From Streptomyces sp. F63 (lineage in GTDB: Bacteria; Actinomycetota; Actinomycetes; Streptomycetales; Streptomycetaceae): a stretch of DNA of 64,000 nt. The position numbers and the translations under genes are program-made. This document shows, in pieces, positions 19,301 through 28,161 of the stretch. Each line of letters starts with the position of its first letter. Position 1 is the first letter of the stretch. The stretch is taken from assembly GCF_018070345.1 (NCBI RefSeq), contig NZ_JAGPXX010000002.1, forward strand, positions 124,001-188,000, written 5' to 3'. The notes under the pieces were generated by a model that saw nothing but the letters and a program-made list of their open reading frames with translations, was not told the DNA's origin and searched no databases.

Positions 19301-22300
19301 GGCCCTGCGGGGTGGTCACCGACGCCGCCAGGCCGGTCGGTCCGTAGGAGTACGCCGTCTGCCCGCCCGCCGCGTCCGTGACCGTGGTCGGCTGGCCGGC
19401 CGCGTTGTAGGCGCCGGACGTCTCAAGGCCCGTCGGGCTCGTCGTCGACAGCAGGTTGCCCGCGTCGTCGTAGGTGAGCGTCGTGGTGAACGCGCCCGGT
19501 GCCGGACGGCGTTCGATCCGGGTCGTGGTGATCTGCCGTCCGAGGTCGTCGTACGTGGCCTCGGTGCGGGCGCCGGCCGGGCCGGTGGCCGACAGCCGCT
19601 CGCCCAGCAGGTCGTGGGTGAAGGTGGCCACCGGGGCGGAGGCGCCCTCCGACGGGGCCGGCCGCGTCACCTTGGCGAGGTTGCCGAGCTGGTCGTAGAC
19701 GTAGGCGGTGGTCTTGCCCAGTGCGTCCGTCTCACTCGCCAGGTTGCCGGCTGCGTCGTACGTGCGGGTGATCTCGGGCGTCAGGGGCGACGTGGCGCCC
19801 GGCGGCGTGTACTCCGGCAGCGTGGTGCCGACTTCGCGGCCCAGGGCGTCGAACGCCGTGTGCACGACCTCGCCGTTCGGGCCGCGGGCGTCGGTCGCCT
19901 CACCGAAGGTGTTGTAGCCGACGGTGGTGACCGGGCGCGCGGTGGCCGCCGCGGACTGCCGCGTCTCGACCGTCACCGGCGCCGAGCGCGTCTCGGTCAG
20001 GCGGCCGAGCGTGTCGTACGTGTAGTCCGTGGTGTGCGCCGCCGGATCAGCGCCGGTGACGTTGCCCCGCGGTGAGGTCTCGGACACCACCAGGCCCCGG
20101 TCGTCGACCACACGGGTCGTGACGAGGTCGTCGGTACCGTTCTCCACCGTCCGGCGGGTGACCGCCCCGGTGACGTCGCGCTCGTAGCGGACGTTCTCGG
20201 TGCGGGTGCCGCCCGCGCCGGAGTACGTCGCGGAGAGCACCGCGCCGGCCGCGTCGTAGGTGTACGCGGTGCGCCGGGCCAGGCCGCCGGGGTCGAGGAC
20301 CTCGGCGGTCGTGCGGCCCGCGGCGTCGACCTCGTACGTCGTCGTGACCGCGCCGTTGCCGGTGGTCTCACCGACCAGGTTCCCGGCGGCGTCGTAGGTG
20401 CGGTCGCTCAGCACCAGGTCGCGGGTCGAGCCGTCCGGGTCGTGGAAGCCGGACAGGATCTCCTGCGCGGGCAGCCCGTCATCGTAGTAGGTGTACCGGG
20501 TGGTGCGGCCCATCGCGTCGGTGTGCTCGGCCAGCCGTCCGGCCGGGTCGTACGCGTAGGAGTCGAGGACCACATCGGCCGCGGCGGACGGGTTGTTCGG
20601 GTCGCCGGTCCAGCCGGTCAGGGTGACTTCGGCGAGCCGGCCGAGCGCCGTGTAGGTGTAGTGGTAGGCGCGGTCGCCGGGCAGGGTGCGGCTGGTCTGG
20701 TGGCCGTAGGCGTCGTAGCCGTAGCTCTCCTGACGCCCAGCCGCGTCGGTAAGCGTGGCCAGGCGGCCACGGCTGCCGTAGGTGCGCTCCACCGTGCGGG
20801 TCGCGTCGCCGCCCGCCAGGTCGGACACGGACTCCTTCAGGACCCGGCCGTCCGCGTCGTAGGTGTACGTGGTCCGCGCCTGGTGCCGGTCGCCCGTGAT
20901 CCGGTTGGTGGTCTCGGGCTCGGTGACCGTCACCGGGCGGGACTCGCCGTCGTACACCGTGGTGGTGGTCACGCCGCTCGGCTGCGCGTCCGAGGTCACC
21001 GTGGCGCCGGTCTCCCGGCCGAGCGCGTCGTACGTGTAATCGGTGACGACACCGGCCGGGTCGGTGACCACGGCGAGGTCGCCGGCCGCGGTGTACGACC
21101 GCTCGGTCACGCCGCCGCGCGCGTTGGTCGTGGTGGACAGCAGCCCGGCCGGGACCGTGCCGCCGCCGACCGCGGTCTCGGTGCCGTCGGTGAAGGTGTG
21201 GGTCTCCGTGCGGCCGGAGGGGAAGTCCGGGGTGGCCGGGGTCGTGGTGGAGACCCGGTCGCCATGGCTGTTGTAGCCGTAGCTCGTCCGGTACGTGTCG
21301 TCCGTCGCGCTGGTCGAACGGGCGTCCCGCTCGGCGGTCAGCTGGTCGTTGCGCGGGTCCAGGGGATCGGCCGTGTTGAGGTAGTAGCTGAAGTGCGAGG
21401 TGTGGCAGGTGGCCTCGTCCCCGGCGTCCCGGCACGTGGTCTGGGAGATCTTGTTGCCGCGCGCGTCGTGGCCGAGGCGGGTGACCGTGCCGTCGGGCCC
21501 GGTGGTCGCCGCCAGGAAGCCGCCGGTGTCGTACGCGAAGCCGGCCGTGTTGCCGGCCACGTCGGTCTGGGCGACCAGCCGGTTGCCCTGGAGCGGGTCG
21601 TAGGTGTAGCTGGACGTCCGGTCGTCGGGATCGGTGACCGTCACGGTCACGGTGGGCTTCTCGGGTACCGCCGCCTGGTCGTCGGTGGCGGGTTTGCCGC
21701 CGCTGCCGGTGAGCCGGTGGGCGGAGAGCCGATAGGTGCCGCCGTTCGTGTCCGTGTAGGAGGACACGCGGTCGCGCACGGTGTCGTAGCTCACCTGGGA
21801 GTGCACCCGGCCGCTGGGCAGCGTCACCTTGGTGAGCTGCTGCGCGGTGGCGCGGGAGGCGTGGTGCTCGGCGACGGTGCGTGCGCCCAGCGGGCGGGCG
21901 TAGACCGCGGCCTCGTCGATGTCTCCGGCGAAGTGGCCGGTCGTCCCGGAGGTCGCGGGCCAGTTGTTCCAGTAGCCGGCCCCGAGGTAGACGAAGCGCT
22001 GGTCGTACTGGGTGATGTCACCGCTGAGGCTGCCGGCCCGGGCGCCGTCCAGGTACAGGGTCTGGGTATTGCCCGCCGCGGTCAGCGCGGCGTGGTGCCA
22101 GTTGCCGTCATTGACCGTGCCGGCCGAGGTGATGGGCGCGGTGGCGCCGTTCCAGAACTCGCCGCGCAGCTTGCCGTCCGTGCCCACATAGAGCGCGGGG
22201 GTGTACTTGCCGGGGGTGTTCTCCTCCAGGGTGTGGTCCTGATAGCTGAGGAGGACGCCGCTGCCGGTGGTGCGGAACCACAGTTCGACGGTCAGATACG

Positions 22301-25300
22301 GGGTGTCGGAGACCAGTTGGTCCGGCAGTTGCACGGACGACGTGCTGCCGTTGAAGGTCGCCGCGGTGTCCGGGCTTCCCGCCAGGGCGCCGGAGGTGCC
22401 CAGCTGGACGTTCCGGTAGGTGCCCGCGTGGTCGTCCCGGTCCAGCAGCAGATCGCTGGCCGCCGTGGTCGCACCCGCCTCCTCGTCCAGGCGCCAGTAC
22501 GAGAACGGCCCGGCGTCCCGCACGACTGTGCGGTGGTGCGAGCCGTTGCCGTAGGTGTAGGCGGTGCAGGCACCGGCGGCGTCCTCGGGGCCGCAGACCT
22601 GTGTGAGCTGGTCGCCGTCGTAGGTGTAGGTCCAGGTGAGCGGGTCGGTGGTGGCGTCGGGCGCGTCGGTGGTGACGGTGGTCACATGGCTGCCCGCCCA
22701 GGTCAGGTGCAGGGCGCGGCCGCCGGTCGCGGTGACCGTGGTCAGTTCGCCCTCGGTGTTGTACGCGAGGGTCTGCTCGCGTCCCCGGAAGTCGGTCACC
22801 TCGGTGAGCCGCCCGGCGTCGTCGAAGACGTAACCGGTCCGGGCCTTGTCGGTCAGCCGCCAGCCGCCGCCGGTGCGGGCGGTCAGGGTGGAGAAACTGC
22901 CGTAGGGCGGTGCGTAGCTGCCGTCCGGGTTCTTGCCGAACCGCACCTGCCGGCCGCTGGGCAGGGTGATCACGATGTTGCCGGTGCCGTCGCCGTCCGG
23001 CTCGGCCCGCATGTCGTAGCGGGTGCTCCAGCCCGCCCCGAAGGCGTTGCCGGAGCGCGGGTCGCGGCTGTTGTAGGTGCGGGTGACCGTCAGGCCGGGT
23101 CCCACGGTCGCCACTTGGGCGTCGGTATCGGTGGTGGTGTAGTTGCCGATGCCGGGGTCCACCTCGCGGCCCGCGCCGTCCAGGCCCCGGCCGCCCAGGT
23201 GGGAGGTGATCGCGGGCTGCTCGACCGCAGTGGTGAAGGTGTAGTAAGGGCTGAGCGGTCCCTCGGTAGTGGCCTCACGGGACTTGACCCGCCACACGTA
23301 CTGCTCGCCCCAGTTGAGCGTGGAGGACGGGACAGTCCAGGTGCGGTGCTCCACCCAGTCGGAGTCGACACAGTTCACGGGGACGTCGGTGGTGCCCTCG
23401 CAGAGCTCGAACCAGTAGTCGAGATCGGCGCCCGACGGGTAGTGGTCGAGGCTCTCGGCGTCCACGAACAGCGCGGGGGTGAGGGAGCCGACCTGTCCGC
23501 CGGGGTGCGGGTAGATGTCGGTGATGCTCGGCCCGACGTCCTGGGAGGTGACGGTGACGGTGGCGACCGGGACGCTCTGGCCGGAGAACCACTTCTGGCC
23601 GCGCAGCCGCTGCATATCGAAATTGATCTTGTACTTGCCCGGAGGCAGCGGTGGTATCCGGGCGCTGAGCGTCGCGTCGTCGCCGGGCGTGAGGCGCTCG
23701 GTGAGCCGGGTGAACGCGACGGCGTCGAGCAGGTCGCCGGTGTCGTAGTCGCGCACCCGTGCGCCGAGCCGCACCTCGTTCCAGCCGAGCGGCTCCCAGG
23801 TGAAGTCGCCGACGTTCTTCACGTTGACGGAGACCTCACCGCCCTGGTGGCCGGTCAGCGGCTCGGTCTGCGAGCCGACGCTGTACTTGGCGCCCCACGC
23901 GCTGTGGGTGATCGCCATGTAGGGCTTATTGGCGGAGTTGGCGCTGCCGAAGCGCTTCCAGGGGCCGCTGGTGGAGAAGTCCGCCCAGAGCGCCAGGCCG
24001 TGGTTGGCGGCGGTGCCCTCGACCCAGTCCTGGACCAGGTCGGTGCCCTTCTTGCCGAGGTCGATGACCCGCCATTTGGAGCCTCCGCAGTTCTCGCCGT
24101 GGGCGAAGGAGTCGGAGGCGATCACGTCGCTGTAGCTCGGCGGGCGGTTGTTCCAGGTGACCGTGGTGGAGCTCCATGCCCCGGTGACCTGGTGCACGGT
24201 CATCTTCTGCGCGGTGCAGCTGGACGACCAGACGTTGAACAGTCCCAGGTCGGCATTGAGGATGTAACGGTTTTTCAGCTGACTGCTGACGTTGTTGAAC
24301 CGCATGTAGCTGATCGCGCGGCTCCCGCCCCCGTCGTAGCTGCCGATCTTGAGTTCGTCGTCCCCGGCGAAGTTCTCGTCCGGCCAGTCGTCCTGCACGA
24401 AGGAGTCGCCGTTGGTGTCGATGTCGTCCACGCTGGGGTCGACCCGCACGGGGTACTCACGCTCCGGCGCGTCCAGCCAGGCGTCGTCCAGCGCCACCTT
24501 CAGGGCCCACTGGTCCCCCTGCCGCTCCAGGCTGTAGGTGACGCCGCCGGACAGGGCCGGGCCACCGGTTCCCGGGTCGTGCGAGGAGTCCTCCATCCAG
24601 CCCTGCGGGATCACGGCCTGGGCCTCGCCCGCCGCGTCGCGCAGCAGTACGGCGCCATCGGCGTTGATCTCGGGTGTCAGTCCGTCGAGACCGAGCGGGA
24701 AGGTCCATTCACGGGGTGCGTCGGGTGAGTTGAGGACGATCGTCTCTTTGATCGCGCCGTGGTCCGCCTCCAGCACCACGTCCGAGTCCGGCCGGATGTT
24801 CTTGTAGTGAGCGGCGTCACCGTGCACCTCGGCGGCGGCGTCGGAAGCTCCGTCGACGCCGAACTCCACGCCGTGGTCGCCGCCGTCGACTCTCATCGAG
24901 GCCAGTGCGGGGTCGTCACCGCGGGACGCCAGGGTCAGCCCGGTGTCGTCGGATGCCGCGGCGAGGCGGTCGGCGCCGCTCGCGTCGCCGGCCTGGCCGC
25001 CCTTGGCCTCGCCGGCCGGGACCAGCGAGGTGTCGATCTCCTGCCAGGTGCCGGAGCCGTCCTGGTAGTGCACCGGTTCGGTGTAGAGCCGAGTGGTGTG
25101 CGTGCCGTCGGGGTTGCGGAACTCCTTGATGTTGGAGCCCCGTTCGCCGCTCACCTCCACGCTGTTCTCGCCGTCGAAGCCCGTGGGGGCAACCGCGTCG
25201 CCCTCGGCGGCCTGCCGCACGGCCTCCGGCTTCGCTTCCGGCTCGACCGGAGTGAACCCCGGGCCGCTCTCGTGGAGCGGGAGAGCCCCCTTGGCCGCCT

Positions 25301-25583
25301 TCAGGTCGGCGGAATCGATGCTGTTGCTGCCGTTGGCGTCCGTGCGCTCGGCACCGACCTCGTGCTTCCTGCCGGCCGCGGTACCCGTGCGCTGCGTCGG
25401 TGCCTCGGTGTCCGACCAGGGCGCGGCCCGCGCCACCGAGGTCAGCGCGGGGGGCGGCAGCAGGGTCGCGCACAGCGCCAGCAGCACGCTCCCCGACGTC
25501 AGGCCGACGGCGCGCGCCGGGCGCCCGCCGGGGTGACGGCGCCGGAAGCCCGGAAGCGTGCGCTGACGAGGTCGGCTGTGCAC
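16311..25583 (-). CDS. Secreted RHS/YD-repeat polymorphic toxin with restriction-endonuclease-fold tip
   Basis: 3090 residues. A signal peptide (residues 1-53) and a linker are followed by a DNRLRE-type domain (about 394-564) with PYMAITHSAWG at its end, and a LamG/concanavalin-like segment (about 1030-1240) interrupts the start of the YD repeats. Dozens of YD repeats (YDAAGRLT-like) follow, then the RHS core YQGEYTDPDTGQVNMHARWY (about 2610-2670), a Pro/Gly-rich linker and a tip of about 150 residues from 2935. The tip reads RYQEYVTGADEEQWW, then LIKVDGG and FITEAKW, matching a PD-(D/E)xK nuclease active site. The YD barrel encloses the tip until delivery to a competitor. The GTG start follows AAGGAG. 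Confidence 0.9.
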   Translation of the reverse strand: MHSRPRQRTLPGFRRRHPGGRPARAVGLTSGSVLLALCATLLPPPALTSVARAAPWSDTEAPTQRTGTAAGRKHEVGAERTDANGSNSIDSADLKAAKGALPLHESGPGFTPVEPEAKPEAVRQAAEGDAVAPTGFDGENSVEVSGERGSNIKEFRNPDGTHTTRLYTEPVHYQDGSGTWQEIDTSLVPAGEAKGGQAGDASGADRLAAASDDTGLTLASRGDDPALASMRVDGGDHGVEFGVDGASDAAAEVHGDAAHYKNIRPDSDVVLEADHGAIKETIVLNSPDAPREWTFPLGLDGLTPEINADGAVLLRDAAGEAQAVIPQGWMEDSSHDPGTGGPALSGGVTYSLERQGDQWALKVALDDAWLDAPEREYPVRVDPSVDDIDTNGDSFVQDDWPDENFAGDDELKIGSYDGGGSRAISYMRFNNVSSQLKNRYILNADLGLFNVWSSSCTAQKMTVHQVTGAWSSTTVTWNNRPPSYSDVIASDSFAHGENCGGSKWRVIDLGKKGTDLVQDWVEGTAANHGLALWADFSTSGPWKRFGSANSANKPYMAITHSAWGAKYSVGSQTEPLTGHQGGEVSVNVKNVGDFTWEPLGWNEVRLGARVRDYDTGDLLDAVAFTRLTERLTPGDDATLSARIPPLPPGKYKINFDMQRLRGQKWFSGQSVPVATVTVTSQDVGPSITDIYPHPGGQVGSLTPALFVDAESLDHYPSGADLDYWFELCEGTTDVPVNCVDSDWVEHRTWTVPSSTLNWGEQYVWRVKSREATTEGPLSPYYTFTTAVEQPAITSHLGGRGLDGAGREVDPGIGNYTTTDTDAQVATVGPGLTVTRTYNSRDPRSGNAFGAGWSTRYDMRAEPDGDGTGNIVITLPSGRQVRFGKNPDGSYAPPYGSFSTLTARTGGGWRLTDKARTGYVFDDAGRLTEVTDFRGREQTLAYNTEGELTTVTATGGRALHLTWAGSHVTTVTTDAPDATTDPLTWTYTYDGDQLTQVCGPEDAAGACTAYTYGNGSHHRTVVRDAGPFSYWRLDEEAGATTAASDLLLDRDDHAGTYRNVQLGTSGALAGSPDTAATFNGSTSSVQLPDQLVSDTPYLTVELWFRTTGSGVLLSYQDHTLEENTPGKYTPALYVGTDGKLRGEFWNGATAPITSAGTVNDGNWHHAALTAAGNTQTLYLDGARAGSLSGDITQYDQRFVYLGAGYWNNWPATSGTTGHFAGDIDEAAVYARPLGARTVAEHHASRATAQQLTKVTLPSGRVHSQVSYDTVRDRVSSYTDTNGGTYRLSAHRLTGSGGKPATDDQAAVPEKPTVTVTVTDPDDRTSSYTYDPLQGNRLVAQTDVAGNTAGFAYDTGGFLAATTGPDGTVTRLGHDARGNKISQTTCRDAGDEATCHTSHFSYYLNTADPLDPRNDQLTAERDARSTSATDDTYRTSYGYNSHGDRVSTTTPATPDFPSGRTETHTFTDGTETAVGGGTVPAGLLSTTTNARGGVTERSYTAAGDLAVVTDPAGVVTDYTYDALGRETGATVTSDAQPSGVTTTTVYDGESRPVTVTEPETTNRITGDRHQARTTYTYDADGRVLKESVSDLAGGDATRTVERTYGSRGRLATLTDAAGRQESYGYDAYGHQTSRTLPGDRAYHYTYTALGRLAEVTLTGWTGDPNNPSAAADVVLDSYAYDPAGRLAEHTDAMGRTTRYTYYDDGLPAQEILSGFHDPDGSTRDLVLSDRTYDAAGNLVGETTGNGAVTTTYEVDAAGRTTAEVLDPGGLARRTAYTYDAAGAVLSATYSGAGGTRTENVRYERDVTGAVTRRTVENGTDDLVTTRVVDDRGLVVSETSPRGNVTGADPAAHTTDYTYDTLGRLTETRSAPVTVETRQSAAATARPVTTVGYNTFGEATDARGPNGEVVHTAFDALGREVGTTLPEYTPPGATSPLTPEITRTYDAAGNLASETDALGKTTAYVYDQLGNLAKVTRPAPSEGASAPVATFTHDLLGERLSATGPAGARTEATYDDLGRQITTTRIERRPAPGAFTTTLTYDDAGNLLSTTSPTGLETSGAYNAAGQPTTVTDAAGGQTAYSYGPTGLAASVTTPQGRTTRTSHDLAGRTTTVTDEDGTGAVLRTRGSAYDADGNPVEATNELGHTVEQTFDALGRLTKLVEPVDADTSITTTYGYDAAGNRTRLTDGRGNTTWYTYTSHGEPESVVEPSTTAHPDAADRTWTTVYDAAGRPVRELQPGGVTLQRTFDALGRLTEVTGSGAEASTTPDTFGYDAAGRLTSAGAPGGTDTFTYDDRGNLLSSDGPSGTASFGYDEEGRLTGRTDAAGQATFGYDTAGRLRTAADPLTQATRTYGYDAASRLTSIGYGTSGATRSLAYDALDRLTSDTLEAPGGTATASVGYAYDDASRLTGRTTTGTAGSGSQSYGYDRAGRLTSWTGADGTVTDYTWDAAGNRTGAGDVTAVYDERNRLLAAGDVTYTYSARGTRTGSSGPDGSHTAAFDAQGRMITSDGTTYAYDALGRLVEQGTRTLAYADQSNNLVSGGGQLVFRGPSGEALSSADADGTGAAAILSDQHGDVTGSFDPATGALDGSAGYSPFGEVTARTGATGTLGYQGEYTDPDTGQVNMHARWYDPATGGFSSRDTWTLNPVPSIAANRYGYGNGSPLLNTDPSGHKACLWGVCTPTWIDDGIREAERYANTAGRFAKKGARWVVRHPGQVARTLGKRLLGPVGWFWDFYTAGGTLGAHPCELPGGPPCGPKPRPKKTPGNNYRTGPYRGSVISPSGPGSGHGPGPGPGLGPGSGGCVYDCGNVGPPPPPPPPPWEDLIADALTTPSARPSPEAGTDAEHDEFVDDSFTLSLKELEFSAEDLAEYFKQFPDGSGFCAGGLLGLQCTGNGNLLDPDTGVAYCNPGAGSTPGNTCVPLPAGPGPFPRADACPPTYHVGSGGCPVFQGTYKISEAQKRSNVGFRYQEYVTGADEEQWWQHNGQLIKVDGGPDANGFITEAKWTGNDHPGSWNKSLYNPSHPRTVFNEDTAVGQARRLLGLNGALGGSGVRYAVSNVSGAAFYRAVFQEWFPEEMESGALQVFHVSTVGMK
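16776..16914 (-). repeat. 139-bp repeat, copy inside the RHS gene
   Basis: This is the partner of 15225-15363. It encodes the same pre-toxin segment just before the variable tip, at the exact place where homologous exchange would swap the tip while keeping the frame. Confidence 0.9.
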
Positions 25584-25997
25584 AGCACTCCTTCAAACCA
25601 CAAGGCCGATCGCCCGCGTGAGGGGGCGACCGGCCAGATGCAGGACAGACGGATGCGCGCTGTGAAGGCGTGAAGCACCCGAGTGGCGTACACGTTAAAT
25701 GATCAGCAACGTCAGCAGTGATGCCCATGACAACGCTTTTGTAACGAGATCAACCGAGATGTTCGACCTTCGCAAGTGGTTCACGGGCCCTCCAAGGGCC
25801 GTTCCCCCGGTGCCACAGGGGCAAACGGGCTCTCAGGACATCGGGCTCCGACCGACGTTGAACGGCTCCCGCCGTGATCAAGTCGAGATGAACGCGGGGA
25901 TAACCTGCATCGCCGATCACGGCAGCGCGCATCTCGTTGCGGCAGCGCGCCGCGTACGCCACCCCCCGCAGCAGCGAAGGACGAGTGAAGGGCAGTC
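25584..25997. other. Divergent gap between the RHS and FG-GAP genes
   Basis: 414 bases without a gene. The stretch 25690-25760 is clearly lower in G+C than its surroundings and probably carries the promoters of both genes, but I could not fix a convincing -35/-10 pair. Confidence 0.45.
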
Positions 25998-27557
25998 ATG
26001 GCCGAGAAGAAGGCAAGTCCGCGCCGCCTGCGGAAATGGCATGCGGCGGTCGGTCTGCTCGTCTGCACGGGCGCGGTGGCCACGGCCGTTCTCGTCGCCG
26101 GTACCGGCGAACCGGCAACCGCGCCCTACGACTTCAACGGCGACGGCAAGCCCGACCTGGCCATCGGCCTGCCGGGTAACGCAGTCTCCGGTCACGCGGC
26201 GGCGGGCTCGGTCGTCATCGCCAACGGCACCGCGTCCGGGCCCGCGAGCACATCCGTGCGCATCGACCAGGAGTCCCCGGGGGTGCCCGGAGCAGCCGAG
26301 GACGACGACAGCTTCGGACAGGCTTTCGCCAGTGGAGACTTCGACAACGACGGCCACGCCGACCTCGCGATAGCCTCCCCGTTGGAAGCCGTCGACACCA
26401 CCGAGGGCGCCGGAATGCTGACTGTGCACTACGGATCGTCCGGGGGCCTCTACGACTCCCGTACGGACGTCTTCACGGAAGACACGACCGGCATGCCCGG
26501 CGCCGTGGGCCGGGACGAGCTCTTCGCCTACTCCCTGGCCGCCGGGGACCTCAATGGCGACGGCTACAGTGATCTGGCGATCGGTCAGCCGCTCGACCTG
26601 GCGGGGGGCGATTCCAACGCCGGGTCCATCAAGGTGATGTTCGGTTCGGCGAGCGGCCTGACAGCCGGCTCGACCGTGTGGCTCGACCAGTCCACCGCCA
26701 ATGTCCCCGGAACCCCGGAGCCCGGCGACCGCTTCGGCGAGCAGATCGCCATCGGCGACATCAACGGCGACGGCACCCAGGACCTGGTCTCGGCCACCAT
26801 CGGCGAGCAGATCTCCGGCAGTTCGGACCGCGGCTCGATCCACGTGCTGTACGGACCCATTACGGACGCCCCGGCCTCCGGGGGGTACCTCGACTCCGGA
26901 AACGTCACCGGCATCGGCGAGTTCGCGGGCAGCGCACTCGCCCTCGGCCACTTCAACGACGACCCGTACACGGACGTGGCCATCGGCGTCTCCGACCAGA
27001 AGGTCGTCGAGGACGGTGCCGCCGGCCGCCTCGCGGTGGTCTACTCCGACGCCGAGGGCCTCTCCACCGACCGCGTGGAACTCTTCGATCAGGACACCCC
27101 GGGCATCGCCGGAGCCCCCGAGCAGGAGGACTACTTCGCCGCTTCGCTCGCCTCGGGTGACTTCGACGGGGACGGCGTGGACGACTTGGTCGCCGGCATG
27201 CGCAGCGAGGCGATCGGCTCGACCAAGGGTGCCGGAGCCTCCCTGGTTCTCTTCGGCAACGCAACCGGCGGCATCTCGACTTCCGGCGCTCTGTGGATCG
27301 ACCAGGACACCGCCGGCGTACCCGGGGTCGTGGCCACGGCCGACCACTTCGGCTGGACCGTCGGCGCGCTGGACACGGACGGAAACGGCAGAGTCGAGCC
27401 GCTGATCGGGGCTCCCGGCAACGCGGCGGGCACAGTGACCGTGCTCGAGGCCGCCCCGGGCACGCTGGAGTCCGCCACCGCACTCGCAGAAGGCGACCTC
27501 GGCTGGTCCGCCGGGAGCGACGGCGACGCCTTCGGCATCGCGCTGCCGGCTCCGTAG
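25998..27557 (+). CDS. Secreted FG-GAP (integrin-alpha-like beta-propeller) protein
   Basis: 519 residues: a positively charged N-terminus with one hydrophobic segment (about 18-36, signal or anchor), then about seven FG-GAP repeats with Ca-binding loops such as DFNGDGKPDLAIG, DFDNDGHADLAIA, DLNGDGYSDLAIG, DINGDGTQDLV and DFDGDGVDDLVAG. These repeats fold into an extracellular propeller; Streptomyces has many, mostly of unknown role. The ATG follows GAAGGG. Divergent from the RHS toxin, so it might be a surface partner, though nothing directly links them. Confidence 0.85.
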   Translation: MAEKKASPRRLRKWHAAVGLLVCTGAVATAVLVAGTGEPATAPYDFNGDGKPDLAIGLPGNAVSGHAAAGSVVIANGTASGPASTSVRIDQESPGVPGAAEDDDSFGQAFASGDFDNDGHADLAIASPLEAVDTTEGAGMLTVHYGSSGGLYDSRTDVFTEDTTGMPGAVGRDELFAYSLAAGDLNGDGYSDLAIGQPLDLAGGDSNAGSIKVMFGSASGLTAGSTVWLDQSTANVPGTPEPGDRFGEQIAIGDINGDGTQDLVSATIGEQISGSSDRGSIHVLYGPITDAPASGGYLDSGNVTGIGEFAGSALALGHFNDDPYTDVAIGVSDQKVVEDGAAGRLAVVYSDAEGLSTDRVELFDQDTPGIAGAPEQEDYFAASLASGDFDGDGVDDLVAGMRSEAIGSTKGAGASLVLFGNATGGISTSGALWIDQDTAGVPGVVATADHFGWTVGALDTDGNGRVEPLIGAPGNAAGTVTVLEAAPGTLESATALAEGDLGWSAGSDGDAFGIALPAP

Positions 27558-27761
27558 CTTCTCCGCACGCCCGCACCGTCGCCGACAGGCATGGACCCGC
27601 ACCGCACAGTCCGCGCCCGGGACGGTGGCTCGCGCCTCGGGCGCGGGCTTCCGTGCCGGGAAACCACTTCGTCCCCCTCTTCCGCGGCCTTCCGGCTGTG
27701 CGCGCCGAACCCTGGACGGACGCGATGGCGGCCGGTGCGGACAAAGCAGGCGCGGGCAGGG

Positions 27762-28127
27762 TCAGTTCAGCGACTTCTCGATCGCCTCGAAGATGTCCGC
27801 GTCGGTCTCCTGCTGCCAGGAGGGCAGCTCGGCCCAGTCGGCCACGTAACCGGGTTTCGGGTCCTCGAAGTGCTGGTACATCTGGGCGATCCAGCAGGTC
27901 GCGACATAGCGCCCCTTCTGCTCCCGGGTGAGGCGGGAGGCGTGCCCGCCGCTCAGTTCGAGGAACTGGCGCACCTGCTCGTGGACGGCCCCGGCCGCCG
28001 CCCGCTCCCACTCCGGCGTCTCGTCCCAGGGCGTCACATACCCGGGCTTCGGCTCACCGGGAAAGTGCGCGCGCATGCCCGCGATCCACGCCTCCCGGAA
28101 CAACCTCGCGCCCTCGGTCCGGTCCAT
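27762..28127 (-). CDS. Small hypothetical protein with an internal duplication
   Basis: 121 residues built from two related halves. The first reads WIAGMRAHFPGEPKPGYVTP, with WDETPEWE after it; the second reads WIAQMYQHFEDPKPGYVADW, with AELPSWQQ. I know no function for the family; the repeated Trp/Pro-rich unit suggests a small binding domain used twice. It lies 34 bases downstream of the TPR regulator gene on the same strand and is likely in its operon. Confidence 0.7.
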   Translation of the reverse strand: MDRTEGARLFREAWIAGMRAHFPGEPKPGYVTPWDETPEWERAAAGAVHEQVRQFLELSGGHASRLTREQKGRYVATCWIAQMYQHFEDPKPGYVADWAELPSWQQETDADIFEAIEKSLN

Positions 28128-28161
28128 GCCTGCCCCTTGTCTGCCGTGGCTCTTCTCGCTG

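Noticed and set aside
16773..24728. Very long plus-strand frames opposite the RHS gene
   Set aside because: They follow the repeat period of the YD repeats on the other strand and have no recognisable protein motifs.
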